Shown: positions 1 to 8,700 of the stretch, piece by piece | Numbering within the stretch: position 1 is the stretch's first letter | How the letters are laid out: each line of letters begins with the position of its first letter | NCBI GenBank assembly: GCA_948759685.1 | Contig: CAQBGY010000027.1 | Span: 1 to 21,510 of the forward strand | Direction: 5' to 3' | Origin: an uncultured Eubacterium sp. | GTDB lineage: Bacteria; Bacillota_A; Clostridia; Lachnospirales; Lachnospiraceae | DNA: 21,510 nucleotides | Notes under the pieces: generated by a model | What the model was told of the DNA's origin: nothing | The model's database searches: none | What the model saw: only the letters and a program-made list of their open reading frames with translations | Translations under genes and position numbers: made by a program

Positions 1-879
1 TGCTGATATTTTAAAACTGTTTCTAGTCGGTTCTGTATATGTAACCTTAACGTCCTGATAAATACTGCTGTCAGTTTTTTTCTGGAATCTAAGTGTAAAT
101 GACCAGTTAATATTTGTAAACCAGTATCCACCATCTCCATCTGTATAGTAACCAAAATTCTGATCCCAAAGGAATCCTGAAGCAGCATTTCCTAAGAATT
201 TTACAAATCCTTTTCCGTCATTGTTATCTACTAAAATTGTAATATCATTTTCCACCTGCTTATATTTAATGCTGCTATCTCCATTAAATGTCCAAGCACC
301 CCAATGTGTAGCTGATTTACCAGTAGTATCTGCTGCAATGTTTGTCTCTGTAGTAGATATACTCTTCAACTCATACTTTGGCAGATTTGTGAAGTCCATT
401 GTATAATCTAAATCAATATTATTTGTCTTACCATGGAAACGGAATTCTGTTGTTTCTGTCAGCTTCATCCAGCAAATCCAACCTCCGTTGCCGCCACCCC
501 AGTCCTGATATTCCCAAGCCCAGGTTTCATTCCATTTAAAATAACTAACGTCTTCAATCTTTTTCCATTCTCCGCCTGTTCCGTTTGCCTGTTTTACATA
601 AACCTGTAAATCCTTCTCGACATCTGCGATAGAAAGCTCTTTACTTGTTTTTCCATTAAACTTTGGCATAACAAATCCAAAACTGGCTTCGTCAACACCT
701 TCTCTTTTTATAACTGGTCCATTCGCATTGTCATAGCATTCCATTGATGTGATTGTTGTTGCAGCTGCGGAAACATTTACCTCACTGCTTATTGATAACC
801 AATCAATCATCCCCATTGTACTCAGTACAACTGCAACTGCTACAATAACAGCTGTGATTTTTGAAAATAATCTTTTCAT
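1..879 (-). CDS. Secreted Trp-rich protein, N-terminal part (3' end outside window)
   Basis: The reading frame is open from an ATG at 879 to the window edge, giving 293 residues with no stop. The N-terminus (MKRLFSKITA, then a hydrophobic stretch to about residue 31 and a VSAAA site near 36-40) is a signal peptide, so the protein is exported. Two Trp-rich segments follow, about 45-167 and 168-284. Each contains aspartate/glycine turns and a Trp cluster (W116, W120, W122, W127, W134, W137; then W193, W196, W238, W253, W259) and ends in a short beta-rich stretch. Thirteen Trp in 293 residues suggests carbohydrate-binding beta-sandwich modules, but I do not recognise a named family, and any catalytic domain would lie beyond the window. 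An AAAGGAAAAAGG ribosome binding site precedes the start. The secreted protease and chitinase nearby make a role in polysaccharide or glycoprotein breakdown plausible; this is inference. Confidence 0.8.
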   Translation of the reverse strand, partial: MKRLFSKITAVIVAVAVVLSTMGMIDWLSISSEVNVSAAATTITSMECYDNANGPVIKREGVDEASFGFVMPKFNGKTSKELSIADVEKDLQVYVKQANGTGGEWKKIEDVSYFKWNETWAWEYQDWGGGNGGWICWMKLTETTEFRFHGKTNNIDLDYTMDFTNLPKYELKSISTTETNIAADTTGKSATHWGAWTFNGDSSIKYKQVENDITILVDNNDGKGFVKFLGNAASGFLWDQNFGYYTDGDGGYWFTNINWSFTLRFQKKTDSSIYQDVKVTYTEPTRNSFKISA

Positions 880-905
880 AACCTTTTTCCTTTCTCTTTA
901 CATTG

Positions 906-934
906 ATATAGGAGGGCAACCGCACCTCCTATAT
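906..934 (-). promoter_or_regulatory. 5' UTR hairpin with buried AGGAGG
   Basis: A perfect 10-bp stem (ATATAGGAGG with CCTCCTATAT) encloses a 9-base GC-rich loop that can itself pair GC/GC. Read on the minus strand it lies about 10 bases after the predicted start of the mRNA of the secreted Trp-rich gene and 26 bases before its ATG. No T-run follows it in that direction, so it is not a good terminator for minus-strand transcripts. It could stabilise the mRNA 5' end or act as a control element. On the plus strand a T-run does follow, so it could stop antisense transcription. Confidence 0.55.
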
Positions 935-951
935 TTTTTCATTCGCTATTT

Positions 952-980
952 ATTATAAAATTGCTATTCACTCAATTCAA
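952..980 (-). promoter_or_regulatory. Sigma-A-type promoter of the secreted Trp-rich gene
   Basis: On the minus strand TTGAAT (975-980) is followed after exactly 17 bases by TATAAT (952-957). This predicts transcription starting near 945, giving a leader of about 65 bases that begins almost directly with the 906-934 hairpin. The promoter lies between tcdA and the secreted gene, so the latter has its own transcription start. Confidence 0.65.
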
Positions 981-1016
981 CACCCTCATTTTTTAGTGAG
1001 TGTATTTTTTATATTT

Positions 1017-1736
1017 CTATAACTTTTTAGTTATATCCTTTACAACTTCTCCAGCTATTATTAATCCTGCTACCGATGGCACAAATGCATTACTTCCGGG
1101 TATCTGTCTTTTTATATGTTTTCCATTTTCCTCAGCAATTTCCTGAGGTATGAGAGCCTTTTCTTTTGAATAAACTACTTTTAGATTCTGAATCCCTCTC
1201 TTTTTTAATTCGCGCCTCATAACTTTTGCCAAAGGGCAGACCGAAGTTCTGGAAATGTCATCCACTTCAAATGCGGCCGGATTCATTTTATTTCCCGCTC
1301 CCATAGAACTGATAATATCTGTTCCACTTTCTTTTGCCTGCTCAACTAACTGTAATTTCCCTGTAACTGTATCTATTGCATCTACAATATAGTCATACTT
1401 AGAGAAATCAAACTGTTCTGCTGTTTCCGGAAGATAGAATGTCCTATATATGTTTACTGTTGCTTCCGGATTAATGTCCAATACTCTGTCCTTTGCTACA
1501 TCTACTTTATATTTTCCAACAGTGCTCGTGGTTGCTATAATCTGTCTGTTAATATTTGTCAGACTAACCTTATCATCATCAATTAAATCTAAAGTCCCAA
1601 TACCGCTTCTTGCCAAAGCCTCTACAACATATCCACCAACACCACCGACCCCAAAAACTGCCACTCTGGCGTTCTTTAATTTATCCATTTTTTCTTTTCC
1701 AATTAAAATTTCTGTTCTTGAAAATCTATTTTCCAT
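1017..1736 (-). CDS. tcdA: tRNA threonylcarbamoyladenosine dehydratase (TcdA/CsdL family)
   Basis: This 239-residue protein belongs to the E1/ThiF/MoeB-like ATP-dependent adenylating family. In known TcdA the enzyme activates the carboxylate of t6A at position 37 of ANN-decoding tRNAs and cyclises it to ct6A. The nucleotide-binding loop GVGGVGG is at 29-35, followed by the acidic LIDDD segment (51-55), N61 and R64 in TNINRQ, and VDAIDT (118-123). SVCPLA carries C167. The length fits bacterial TcdA and is too short for MoeB or ThiF with extra domains. The ATG has an AAAGGAT ribosome binding site. It starts 17 bases after the histidine phosphatase gene and is probably co-transcribed with it. 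A weak hairpin downstream (980-1003) lacks a T-run, so termination is unclear. Confidence 0.9.
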   Translation of the reverse strand: MENRFSRTEILIGKEKMDKLKNARVAVFGVGGVGGYVVEALARSGIGTLDLIDDDKVSLTNINRQIIATTSTVGKYKVDVAKDRVLDINPEATVNIYRTFYLPETAEQFDFSKYDYIVDAIDTVTGKLQLVEQAKESGTDIISSMGAGNKMNPAAFEVDDISRTSVCPLAKVMRRELKKRGIQNLKVVYSKEKALIPQEIAEENGKHIKRQIPGSNAFVPSVAGLIIAGEVVKDITKKL

Positions 1737-1753
1737 CTTTCTATCCTTTTTTA

Positions 1754-2350
1754 CTATAACTCTCCAATCTGTTCATAACCTTTATCATCTAATCTGACAA
1801 TCAAAATTCCACAATTTTTCTGTAATCCTCCAGACCAATACTTATCCAGACCATGATTTAGCACATGACACATAATACCTTTATTCATTGCACCATGCCC
1901 TGCAATCAATACTTTATTTAATTTGTCTTTCTGTGGCTCAATAACTTCTTCCATAAATTCTTTTGTCCGAATACATACTTCCTTTAAAGACTCTCCATCT
2001 TCCGGTGCAATATAATTTTCAGGGTCATCAAAAAACTTACAAAAAGGATTGCTCGTATCTTTCTGGAGTTCAATTGCACACTCTCCCTCGTTTACTCCAA
2101 AGCTAACCTCTCGTAGTCTGTCATCTTTTATAATTTCTATATCTTTACTGCCACGAATCAAACATGCAGTCTCATAAGCTCTGGATAATGGAGAACTATA
2201 CATAACATCAAAGTCGATATCCTGTAACTGTTCTCCCCGATATATTGCTGCTTCTCTTCCCTCTTTGCTCAATTCAATATCTCTGCTTCCCTGTAATAAT
2301 CTTGATTTATTCCACACTGTTTCACCATGACGAACAATATATATATCCAT
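1754..2350 (-). CDS. Histidine phosphatase family protein (phosphoglycerate mutase-like)
   Basis: A 198-residue cytosolic protein of the two-histidine phosphatase superfamily. The signature RHGET is at 7-11 (H8 is the phosphorylated residue). Other expected residues are present: R57 in SPLSRAYETA, E81 in LREVSFG, and the second histidine H152 in AGHGA. The family includes cofactor-dependent phosphoglycerate mutases, CobC-type alpha-ribazole phosphatases and broad phosphatases. The length of about 200 and the LREVSFG-x-x-EG pattern fit the small phosphatases better than glycolytic dPGM (about 230-250). The substrate cannot be told from sequence. The start has an AGGAG ribosome binding site 7 bases upstream. 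It is the first gene of a likely two-gene operon with tcdA, with its own promoter at 2396-2424. Confidence 0.88.
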   Translation of the reverse strand: MDIYIVRHGETVWNKSRLLQGSRDIELSKEGREAAIYRGEQLQDIDFDVMYSSPLSRAYETACLIRGSKDIEIIKDDRLREVSFGVNEGECAIELQKDTSNPFCKFFDDPENYIAPEDGESLKEVCIRTKEFMEEVIEPQKDKLNKVLIAGHGAMNKGIMCHVLNHGLDKYWSGGLQKNCGILIVRLDDKGYEQIGEL

Positions 2351-2395
2351 ACAATTCTCCTATTTTTTACAATTATATAAATTTTCCTTCTATAT

Positions 2396-2424
2396 ATATT
2401 ACCACAGTATTACACGTAATTCAA
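2396..2424 (-). promoter_or_regulatory. Promoter of the histidine phosphatase-tcdA operon
   Basis: On the minus strand TTGAAT (2419-2424) and TAATAT (2396-2401) are separated by 17 bases. The -35 box overlaps the T-run that ends the terminator of the upstream protease gene, so terminator and promoter are packed together. Confidence 0.5.
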
Positions 2425-2462
2425 AAAACAACCGTTCCACATTTTAAAATGTGAAACGGTTG
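2423..2462 (-). terminator. Rho-independent terminator of the S8 peptidase gene
   Basis: A stem pairs 2429-2444 with 2447-2462, with one mismatch (2437/2454), starting CAACCGTT. On the minus strand it is followed by six Ts (2423-2428). It begins 8 bases past the protease stop codon, the ideal place for its terminator. Confidence 0.88.
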
Positions 2463-2470
2463 CATATGTT

Positions 2471-5400
2471 CTATCTCAGAACTGTTCCTGAAACATTAAT
2501 ATTTTGTACGACTCCCGGTGACTCAATACCATTCAGCACTGATGTTACCTTTACAGTTACCGGTCCGGCACTGATATTCTCAATTGTATAATATGCACAT
2601 ATTACCTCATTTAATTTCTTCTCTCCATTAATATATACATTATATTTACATCCACTATTCATTCGATCCTCATCCTGCCCCCATACAACTCCTATTGTAT
2701 TATCTGACGGGCAGGATGCAACCATTCCTATTACTTCCAATGGTACTTTTCCTGAAACTACAGTTGTTGCAGGTCCCGCTGTAGTAGTTGAAGGTGTCTC
2801 AGTGATAGTCGGCATCTGTGTTGTTGTAGGTACTAGTGTGATGGTCGGTGTTTCTGTTGTTTTTACTGGTGTTGTTGGCACTTGCCCATCTCCCGTCACA
2901 TTTACCATCTGTGTAACTCCCGCTGTTTCTCTTCCATTGAGGGTTGCTGTTACTTTTACGTTAACATTTCCTGCTTGAACGTTATCAATTACATAATAAT
3001 TACAAATTACATTATTTAATACTTTAATACCGTTAATATACACATTGTACTTATACCCACTGTTAATTCTCTCATCATCCTGCCCCCATACAACTCCTAT
3101 TGTATTATCTGACGGGCAGGATGCAACCATTCCTATTACTTCCAATAACTCTTCATCTGCACCTGTAGTAGTTGGAACCGGTGTTGTCGATACCTCTGTA
3201 GTTGGTATTGGTGTGGTAGTCGGAATCGGTGTTGTCGTTGGTGCCTCAGTTGTGGCTGTCGGCACTGTACTTCCAACGTATGTACGAATTTCTACTCCTT
3301 CTGATTCGTATCCATTGAGACATGAAGTAATTTTAAATGTATGTGTTCCTGCAGATAATCCTGTAATTATACATATTGTTGCTGATGAAGCCGATCTGTT
3401 AAACTTGCCATCCACATAAAGATTATAGGTATAGCCCTTTGATAATCTATTTGCATTATCTTTCCATGTAACGACAGCACCGCCAGGGAAAGACCACTTT
3501 GCTGTCATGTTCAATACTTCAGACGGTTTTTCTTTTTCATTTAAAATATCTTTATATTGTATTGCATCATAATTATATCCATAAACTTGTAACTCTGTTA
3601 ATACTACATATGTATCATTATCAATAAATTCTGCCTTTACATATCTGGCTTTTTGTTTTTCGAACTCAAAAACCTTACTAACCTGTGCTTCTTTATCTCC
3701 TCGTGCTATTTCTGTCCAATTTTCGTTATCTTCCGAAACTTCTATCCGATATCCTGTATTGCTAAATCTATCATAACCAAGATTTATTTTATCAATATCA
3801 TATATATTACCTAAATCTACTTCTACCCATTGTCCACTCTCATTCCCTGTAATGCACTTTGTTTTATCATCTTCATCTACCAGATTACTTAGTGGAAATG
3901 TGTCTGTATTATAAGCACTTGATGCTGTTACTTTTTTTCTATATGCCAGATTTTGATATTCTTTAGGTTCAAACTTAAATAATGTCTCTGGTGTATAATC
4001 AACTGCATACTCTACACACTTCGCTGCATTAACAATTCCATATGGTACTTTGTTCCTTGATGTTCCATCAGCTAAGTCTGTTGCAGTATTTACCATAATT
4101 CTCTTAACATCAAAGTAATTTAAATCATCATTTAATGAACACATCATCGCTGCAACAGCTGCAGCTACCGGAGATGCAAACGAAGTTCCACTATTATATC
4201 GTGTAACCGACTGGTGATTTAACATATACATATCGCTGCCTGGTGCACATATATTCTTCTGACTTCCATAATTAGAAAATGATGAAAGTATATTCTCTGA
4301 AGTTGTTGATGCTACCCCAATTACTGTTTCATAATCCGAAGGAAAATGATCTTCGCTTGTAGTATCATTCCCAGCTGCACATACTACAATAATCCCTGCA
4401 GCAGTCAGTTTATTTATCAGATTCTCTTCTGATTTATTATATACATATCCTCCAAGACTCATATTTATAACTTTTGTCCCCTTTTCTGCACAGTAATTTA
4501 AAGCCTTTGCAATATCCCATGTTGCGAAGCGATACTCCTTATACTGCTCACTATAAGTAGATGCCTGAATTCCGAGTATTTCCACAACATCATTATTATA
4601 ACAACTAGCTACTCCTGCCATCTGTCTGCTATTATTTGCTTCCGCTGCAATAATACTTGCCACTCCTGTTCCATGGTCATCTTTTGCCGGTTCAGCACAA
4701 TCTTTCAGTAGAACAGGTGTATTACCTGTCACATCTGCTGAATACGGTGAAAGCACATTTTTAAGATCAGGATGATCAACCTGTACTCCTGTATCAATAA
4801 CTCCTACCAATACTTTATCATGAGTATGACTGGAAACATAATCCCAAGCCGTTTTCACATATATATTATCTAAATAATACTGATTCTTGATATCCGGATC
4901 ATTTGTTGAGCCTAGTACGCTTTCTTCTACGCCATAATAATCATTGCTGTCCACTGACTCTGTAATACTATACTGACTATATGCTTCTGATGCCATGTCT
5001 ACAGTCTGTCCTAATGATATAGAGATTTCCGCAACATAATCTCCTGTGAAATCTTTATAAATAGATTCTATATCTCCATTCTGTGCTTCACAGACTGCAT
5101 GAATTTCCTCTTCTGTTGCATCTCCATCAAATATGGCTAAAACTTTTCCTGCTTCGAAACCATTTTTATCTCCCTTGTTTCTTTCTTCTGCCGCTTCTTC
5201 ATATGCCTCTACAACTTCATCGCTTCGGCTGTCCACAGTTTGCTGAAATTCTTTTAACTGCTCAAATTCTTCTGTCTCATAATAAGATGTCAGTGCAGAA
5301 TTTAATGCTGCATTATAATCTGCTTCATCTTTATACTTATTCACTTCTTTTGCAGCTCTTGCCCCATCATCCAAAGCTGCTTCCGCAATATCATCTAGTT

Positions 5401-5560
5401 TATTCTCTGAGATATTAACTTTTTCAATTTGGTCAAAAACTGTTACTGCTTTATTCTCAGCTTTTGTTGTTGTGCTTTTAACAATATTGGCACTACATAA
5501 TGATACCAGCATTGTCACTGCTAAAGTTACACTTGTCAATTTTTTAAATTGTTTCCTCAT
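2471..5560 (-). CDS. Secreted subtilisin-family (S8) serine protease with discoidin and Ig/FnIII-like modules
   Basis: This 1029-residue extracellular protease has a signal peptide (about 1-30) and a charged helical pro-region (35-135). A probable inhibitor I9-like propeptide follows (about 138-205). The S8 catalytic domain spans about 225-520 with all key residues: D256 in VIDTG, H296 in DDHGTG, oxyanion N398 in AAGN and S460 in SGTSFASP. Next is an F5/8 type C (discoidin-like) domain, about 535-662. Three Ig/FnIII-like modules (about 678-763, 804-890, 941-1026) are joined by Thr/Pro-rich linkers. The last two modules are near copies. No LPxTG or other anchor is seen, so it is probably released or held by its modules. 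The ATG has an AAGGAG site at 5567-5572. A strong terminator follows. The discoidin domain suggests binding to glycans or surfaces; the substrate is unknown. Confidence 0.93.
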   Translation of the reverse strand: MRKQFKKLTSVTLAVTMLVSLCSANIVKSTTTKAENKAVTVFDQIEKVNISENKLDDIAEAALDDGARAAKEVNKYKDEADYNAALNSALTSYYETEEFEQLKEFQQTVDSRSDEVVEAYEEAAEERNKGDKNGFEAGKVLAIFDGDATEEEIHAVCEAQNGDIESIYKDFTGDYVAEISISLGQTVDMASEAYSQYSITESVDSNDYYGVEESVLGSTNDPDIKNQYYLDNIYVKTAWDYVSSHTHDKVLVGVIDTGVQVDHPDLKNVLSPYSADVTGNTPVLLKDCAEPAKDDHGTGVASIIAAEANNSRQMAGVASCYNNDVVEILGIQASTYSEQYKEYRFATWDIAKALNYCAEKGTKVINMSLGGYVYNKSEENLINKLTAAGIIVVCAAGNDTTSEDHFPSDYETVIGVASTTSENILSSFSNYGSQKNICAPGSDMYMLNHQSVTRYNSGTSFASPVAAAVAAMMCSLNDDLNYFDVKRIMVNTATDLADGTSRNKVPYGIVNAAKCVEYAVDYTPETLFKFEPKEYQNLAYRKKVTASSAYNTDTFPLSNLVDEDDKTKCITGNESGQWVEVDLGNIYDIDKINLGYDRFSNTGYRIEVSEDNENWTEIARGDKEAQVSKVFEFEKQKARYVKAEFIDNDTYVVLTELQVYGYNYDAIQYKDILNEKEKPSEVLNMTAKWSFPGGAVVTWKDNANRLSKGYTYNLYVDGKFNRSASSATICIITGLSAGTHTFKITSCLNGYESEGVEIRTYVGSTVPTATTEAPTTTPIPTTTPIPTTEVSTTPVPTTTGADEELLEVIGMVASCPSDNTIGVVWGQDDERINSGYKYNVYINGIKVLNNVICNYYVIDNVQAGNVNVKVTATLNGRETAGVTQMVNVTGDGQVPTTPVKTTETPTITLVPTTTQMPTITETPSTTTAGPATTVVSGKVPLEVIGMVASCPSDNTIGVVWGQDEDRMNSGCKYNVYINGEKKLNEVICAYYTIENISAGPVTVKVTSVLNGIESPGVVQNINVSGTVLR
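2670..2741. repeat. 72-bp direct repeat, copy A (within the S8 protease gene)
   Basis: Bases 2670-2741 are identical to 3075-3146, 405 bp away. The repeat encodes the start of the last two Ig/FnIII-like modules. Perfect identity including third codon positions points to a recent duplication or gene conversion. Confidence 0.9.
3075..3146. repeat. 72-bp direct repeat, copy B (within the S8 protease gene)
   Basis: Second copy of the repeat at 2670-2741. It covers the first part of the module at about residues 804-890. The rest of each module has diverged more, so the identity is local. Confidence 0.9.
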
Positions 5561-5674
5561 AATTTTCTCCTTTTCTATTTATAATTAACAATTAAAACGT
5601 AGCAGTTGAAACATTTTTTTGCAATATATAAAAATATTTTTATCTACATTTTTCTCATTATTTATAATGATTTT

Positions 5675-5700
5675 AGGCGAAATAAGTCGATAAAAGTCGA
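5675..5700. promoter_or_regulatory. Three helically phased AG(G/T)CGA repeats upstream of the protease gene
   Basis: AGGCGA (5675-5680), AGTCGA (5685-5690) and AGTCGA (5695-5700) sit exactly 10 bases apart; the last two extend to AAGTCGATA. They lie 115-140 bases upstream of the protease ATG in the 231-bp gap after the chitinase terminator. On the minus strand the middle copy reads TCGACT, which is 18 bases before a TATAAA, so it may overlap a -35 box. Three same-face sites suggest binding of a regulator; no known consensus is matched with confidence. Confidence 0.4.
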
Positions 5701-5737
5701 TACCGAATAAAAATGTTTTTCTACTTTATATTTTTAT

Positions 5738-5780
5738 AAAAAAAATGCTATACAGATTACAACTTTAATCTGTACAGCAT
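5738..5780 (-). terminator. Rho-independent terminator of the triple-GH18 gene
   Basis: A 14-position stem (5745-5758 with 5767-5780, one mismatch, 8-base loop) is followed on the minus strand by eight Ts (5738-5745). It lies 11 bases after the chitinase stop codon. Confidence 0.9.
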
Positions 5781-5791
5781 CTTTTAAAAAC

Positions 5792-8700
5792 TTACTTTAT
5801 TTTTACTCTTTTTGTTTTGGACCAGACTTTTGCACCTTTCACCCGTACTCTAACATACAATTTTTTCCTAAATGCAAATTTTTTATTTTTAATGCTCAAT
5901 TTACACTTTTTCACAATCTTTTTAACAAGAAGTTTATTAAACTTTTTATTTTTTGCAATTTGTATTTGATATTTCTTTGCCCCTTTAACACTTTTAAAAG
6001 TAATATTTATTTTTTTTGCAGAGTTCTTTTTTCCCGCTGTTAAAACCTGAGAAGTTTCCAATGCACTTCTTCCTGCCATCATTTTCGGTGTTGCTTTCTT
6101 AAATTGGATGGTTGTTATTTTCGATTCTCCACCGTCATTTACAGCTGTTACTCCAATGGTGTAATTACCATCCTCTGCATCCTTAAAGAATTTATCAGCA
6201 TTATATGCAGCATATGTACTACTTCCTACGTATCGTCCATTAATATAAAAATTATATTGTGTTGCTTCACTCACTCCTGCCCATGCAAAGTAATTTGGAA
6301 GAGAACCGTCTCCTGCAGGTGCATGTGTCAGTCCGGTAACTGCTTCGGGTACTTTTACACCAATATCATGTGTTGGCATCTCTGTTGTAGTCTGAACCGG
6401 TGCTGGTGTAGTTAGTGCTGATGTCGGCTTTTCTGTAATCTGTTCCTGAGTCACAGTCTCTGTAGGTTTTGTTGTCATGTCTGCCCCACCTATTGCTGCA
6501 TTCCTAAATAGAATTTCACCTTTTCCACCTGCATATTCAATTTCAATTACATTTATTTGCTTATTTAACGCTGACAAATAAATAACTGCTCCTGCTCCCT
6601 GAATTGCTGAACCTGATGTTTCTATTCCATTTACCATCACCTTACTAATAGCCGCCGGTACCGTTACATAAATTCCTTCTTCTGCTGCAAAGCCAGGTTT
6701 CTGAACATTTACGATTCCTGTTAATGTGTGATTTGCATTATAGAATATTGTATTGCTTCCCGAAACAGCTTTCCACTCTATATTTCCACTTGTTGGAGCC
6801 TCTGTTGTTTTGTCTTCCGTCGGCTTTTCTGTCGGTGCAGCTGTCGGTTTTTCAGTGCTTGGAACTTCTGTCGGCTTTTCCGTAGTAGGTGGTTCTGTCT
6901 GTTTCTCTGTTGTTGGTATCTGCTCTGTAGGTCTCTGTGTCGTCGGTGCCTCTGTTGTTACCTGCTGTGTAGGCTTCTCTGTTGTCGGTGCCTCTGTTGT
7001 CACTTGCTGTGTCGTTGTCTCTATCGTTGGAACTTCGCCGCTTCCGAACTTTGATAAAAACGCTTTATTCTCTCTTGCAAAACTATTATTATTCTGTGCA
7101 TTATCCCAATTAATAGACCATGTCATAATTCCACCCATTCCCGGATAAGCATTGTTAAGTTCTGTAAAAGCTGCCTGTAACTCAGCATTGGAAATTTGTC
7201 CGCTTCCCGCTGCATTCGCTGATGACGGAACACCAATAACAACCTGATCTGCTCTAAGCGGCGCAAACCATGTGGCATCTGTTGGTGCCACTCCAACTCC
7301 TTCTCCAACATGGAAACCATCTAATAACATTCTGCACATTGCAACGACTGCATCTTTGTTTCCCATACTGTATGATTTGCCATCCGGCGCTGTTATTGCA
7401 ATAGAATTATATAACTGAACATGAACAAATGTCGTAATATCTCTCAATGCATTAATCATTGGAAGATATGAACCTGCTCTGGGATCACACCACTGATTAA
7501 TGCCTGCATAATAAGTGTATCCCATCTGCATGTAAAATGTTTCCGGTGCCCAGGATAAAATAAACTCTTTACCATAACTGCTGACAATCCTTCTTATAGC
7601 AGTTGTCATATTCTTTAACTGTGGTGAAGTAATCTGTCTGATATCTTTATCATTTCCCTGACTGAAATTAACTGAAGACTGCTCTAAATCAATATCAATA
7701 CCATCAAAGCCATATTCATTGACAAAGGATTTAATATCATTGACAAACTGATTGATTGCTCCTTCTGAATTCAGAGAGAAATATCCCTCATAACCGCCAA
7801 TGGATAATACAACCTTCTTTCCCTTAGCCTGCAGTGCTTTTATATCTGCCTTAAAATCATTCTTTGTATAATCTGATGTCAATCCTGAGATATTAAACTG
7901 CATTTTACCATCTGTACTGCCTGCTGAAACCGGCTCTGCAAAAGATATATTGATAATATCCCAATTACTGTCAACATCCCTTAATTTAATAAATGGATTT
8001 CCTGAATTATGCCATGTATGATAATAACCAATCAATACCGGTGCCTTTTTATTTCCCGGATTTACATTTTTTGTTGTAACTTCCTCTGTAGTTACAACTG
8101 GTGAAGTCGTAACTTCACTGCTTTTTACAATATAAGATATTGTTGTCTGCTCTGACTCTCCACCTTCATTTACAGCACTCACACCAATCGTATAAGTACC
8201 CTCTGATGGAAAGAATTTTGAATCCAGACTTACACTTTCACTGATTACTGTTGCAGCATAAATTCCATTCACGTATACCTTATAGGATTCTGCGTTTGCT
8301 GCTGCAGTCCATGCAAAATAATATGGTAAATCTGCATTCCCTGCATATGTCAAACCGGTTGGGGCAGATGGTCTCTGAACAATATTCTTTGTTGTATCAT
8401 TTTCTATTGTTGTTGGCTGCTGCTTTGTTGTAGTTATCTGTGTTTTTGTTGTTGTCGGTTCTTTTGTTGTAGTTGTAATGCCTGACTTTGGCAGAGAATC
8501 CATCAATGAATCCATCGCTTTTGCCCATGCATAACCATTCGTCGCATCCCAGTTAATTGACCATGTCATAACACCACGCAACGTCGGATACGCATTTGGA
8601 GGAGTAAATGAACCTGAACTTCTCTTATAAACTAATGAATTTACTGCTGTTGATACGATACCCGGCTCAACATATCCACTGCCAGCCGCCTTTGATGTAG

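Noticed and set aside
898..942. 14-residue minus-strand frame with two Cys (MKKYRRCGCPPISM) across the leader hairpin
   Set aside because: It would start about 3 bases after the predicted transcription start with no ribosome binding site, so a leader peptide is unlikely; the hairpin alone explains the sequence.
980..1003. Hairpin as a terminator of tcdA
   Set aside because: The stem has a 2-base bulge and no T-run follows on the minus strand; it also touches the -35 box of the next gene.
6728..7148. Plus-strand ORFs rich in Cys, Val or Ser opposite the chitinase linker
   Set aside because: They are shadows of the Thr/Pro repeat linker read from the other strand, with low-complexity composition and no ribosome binding site of note.
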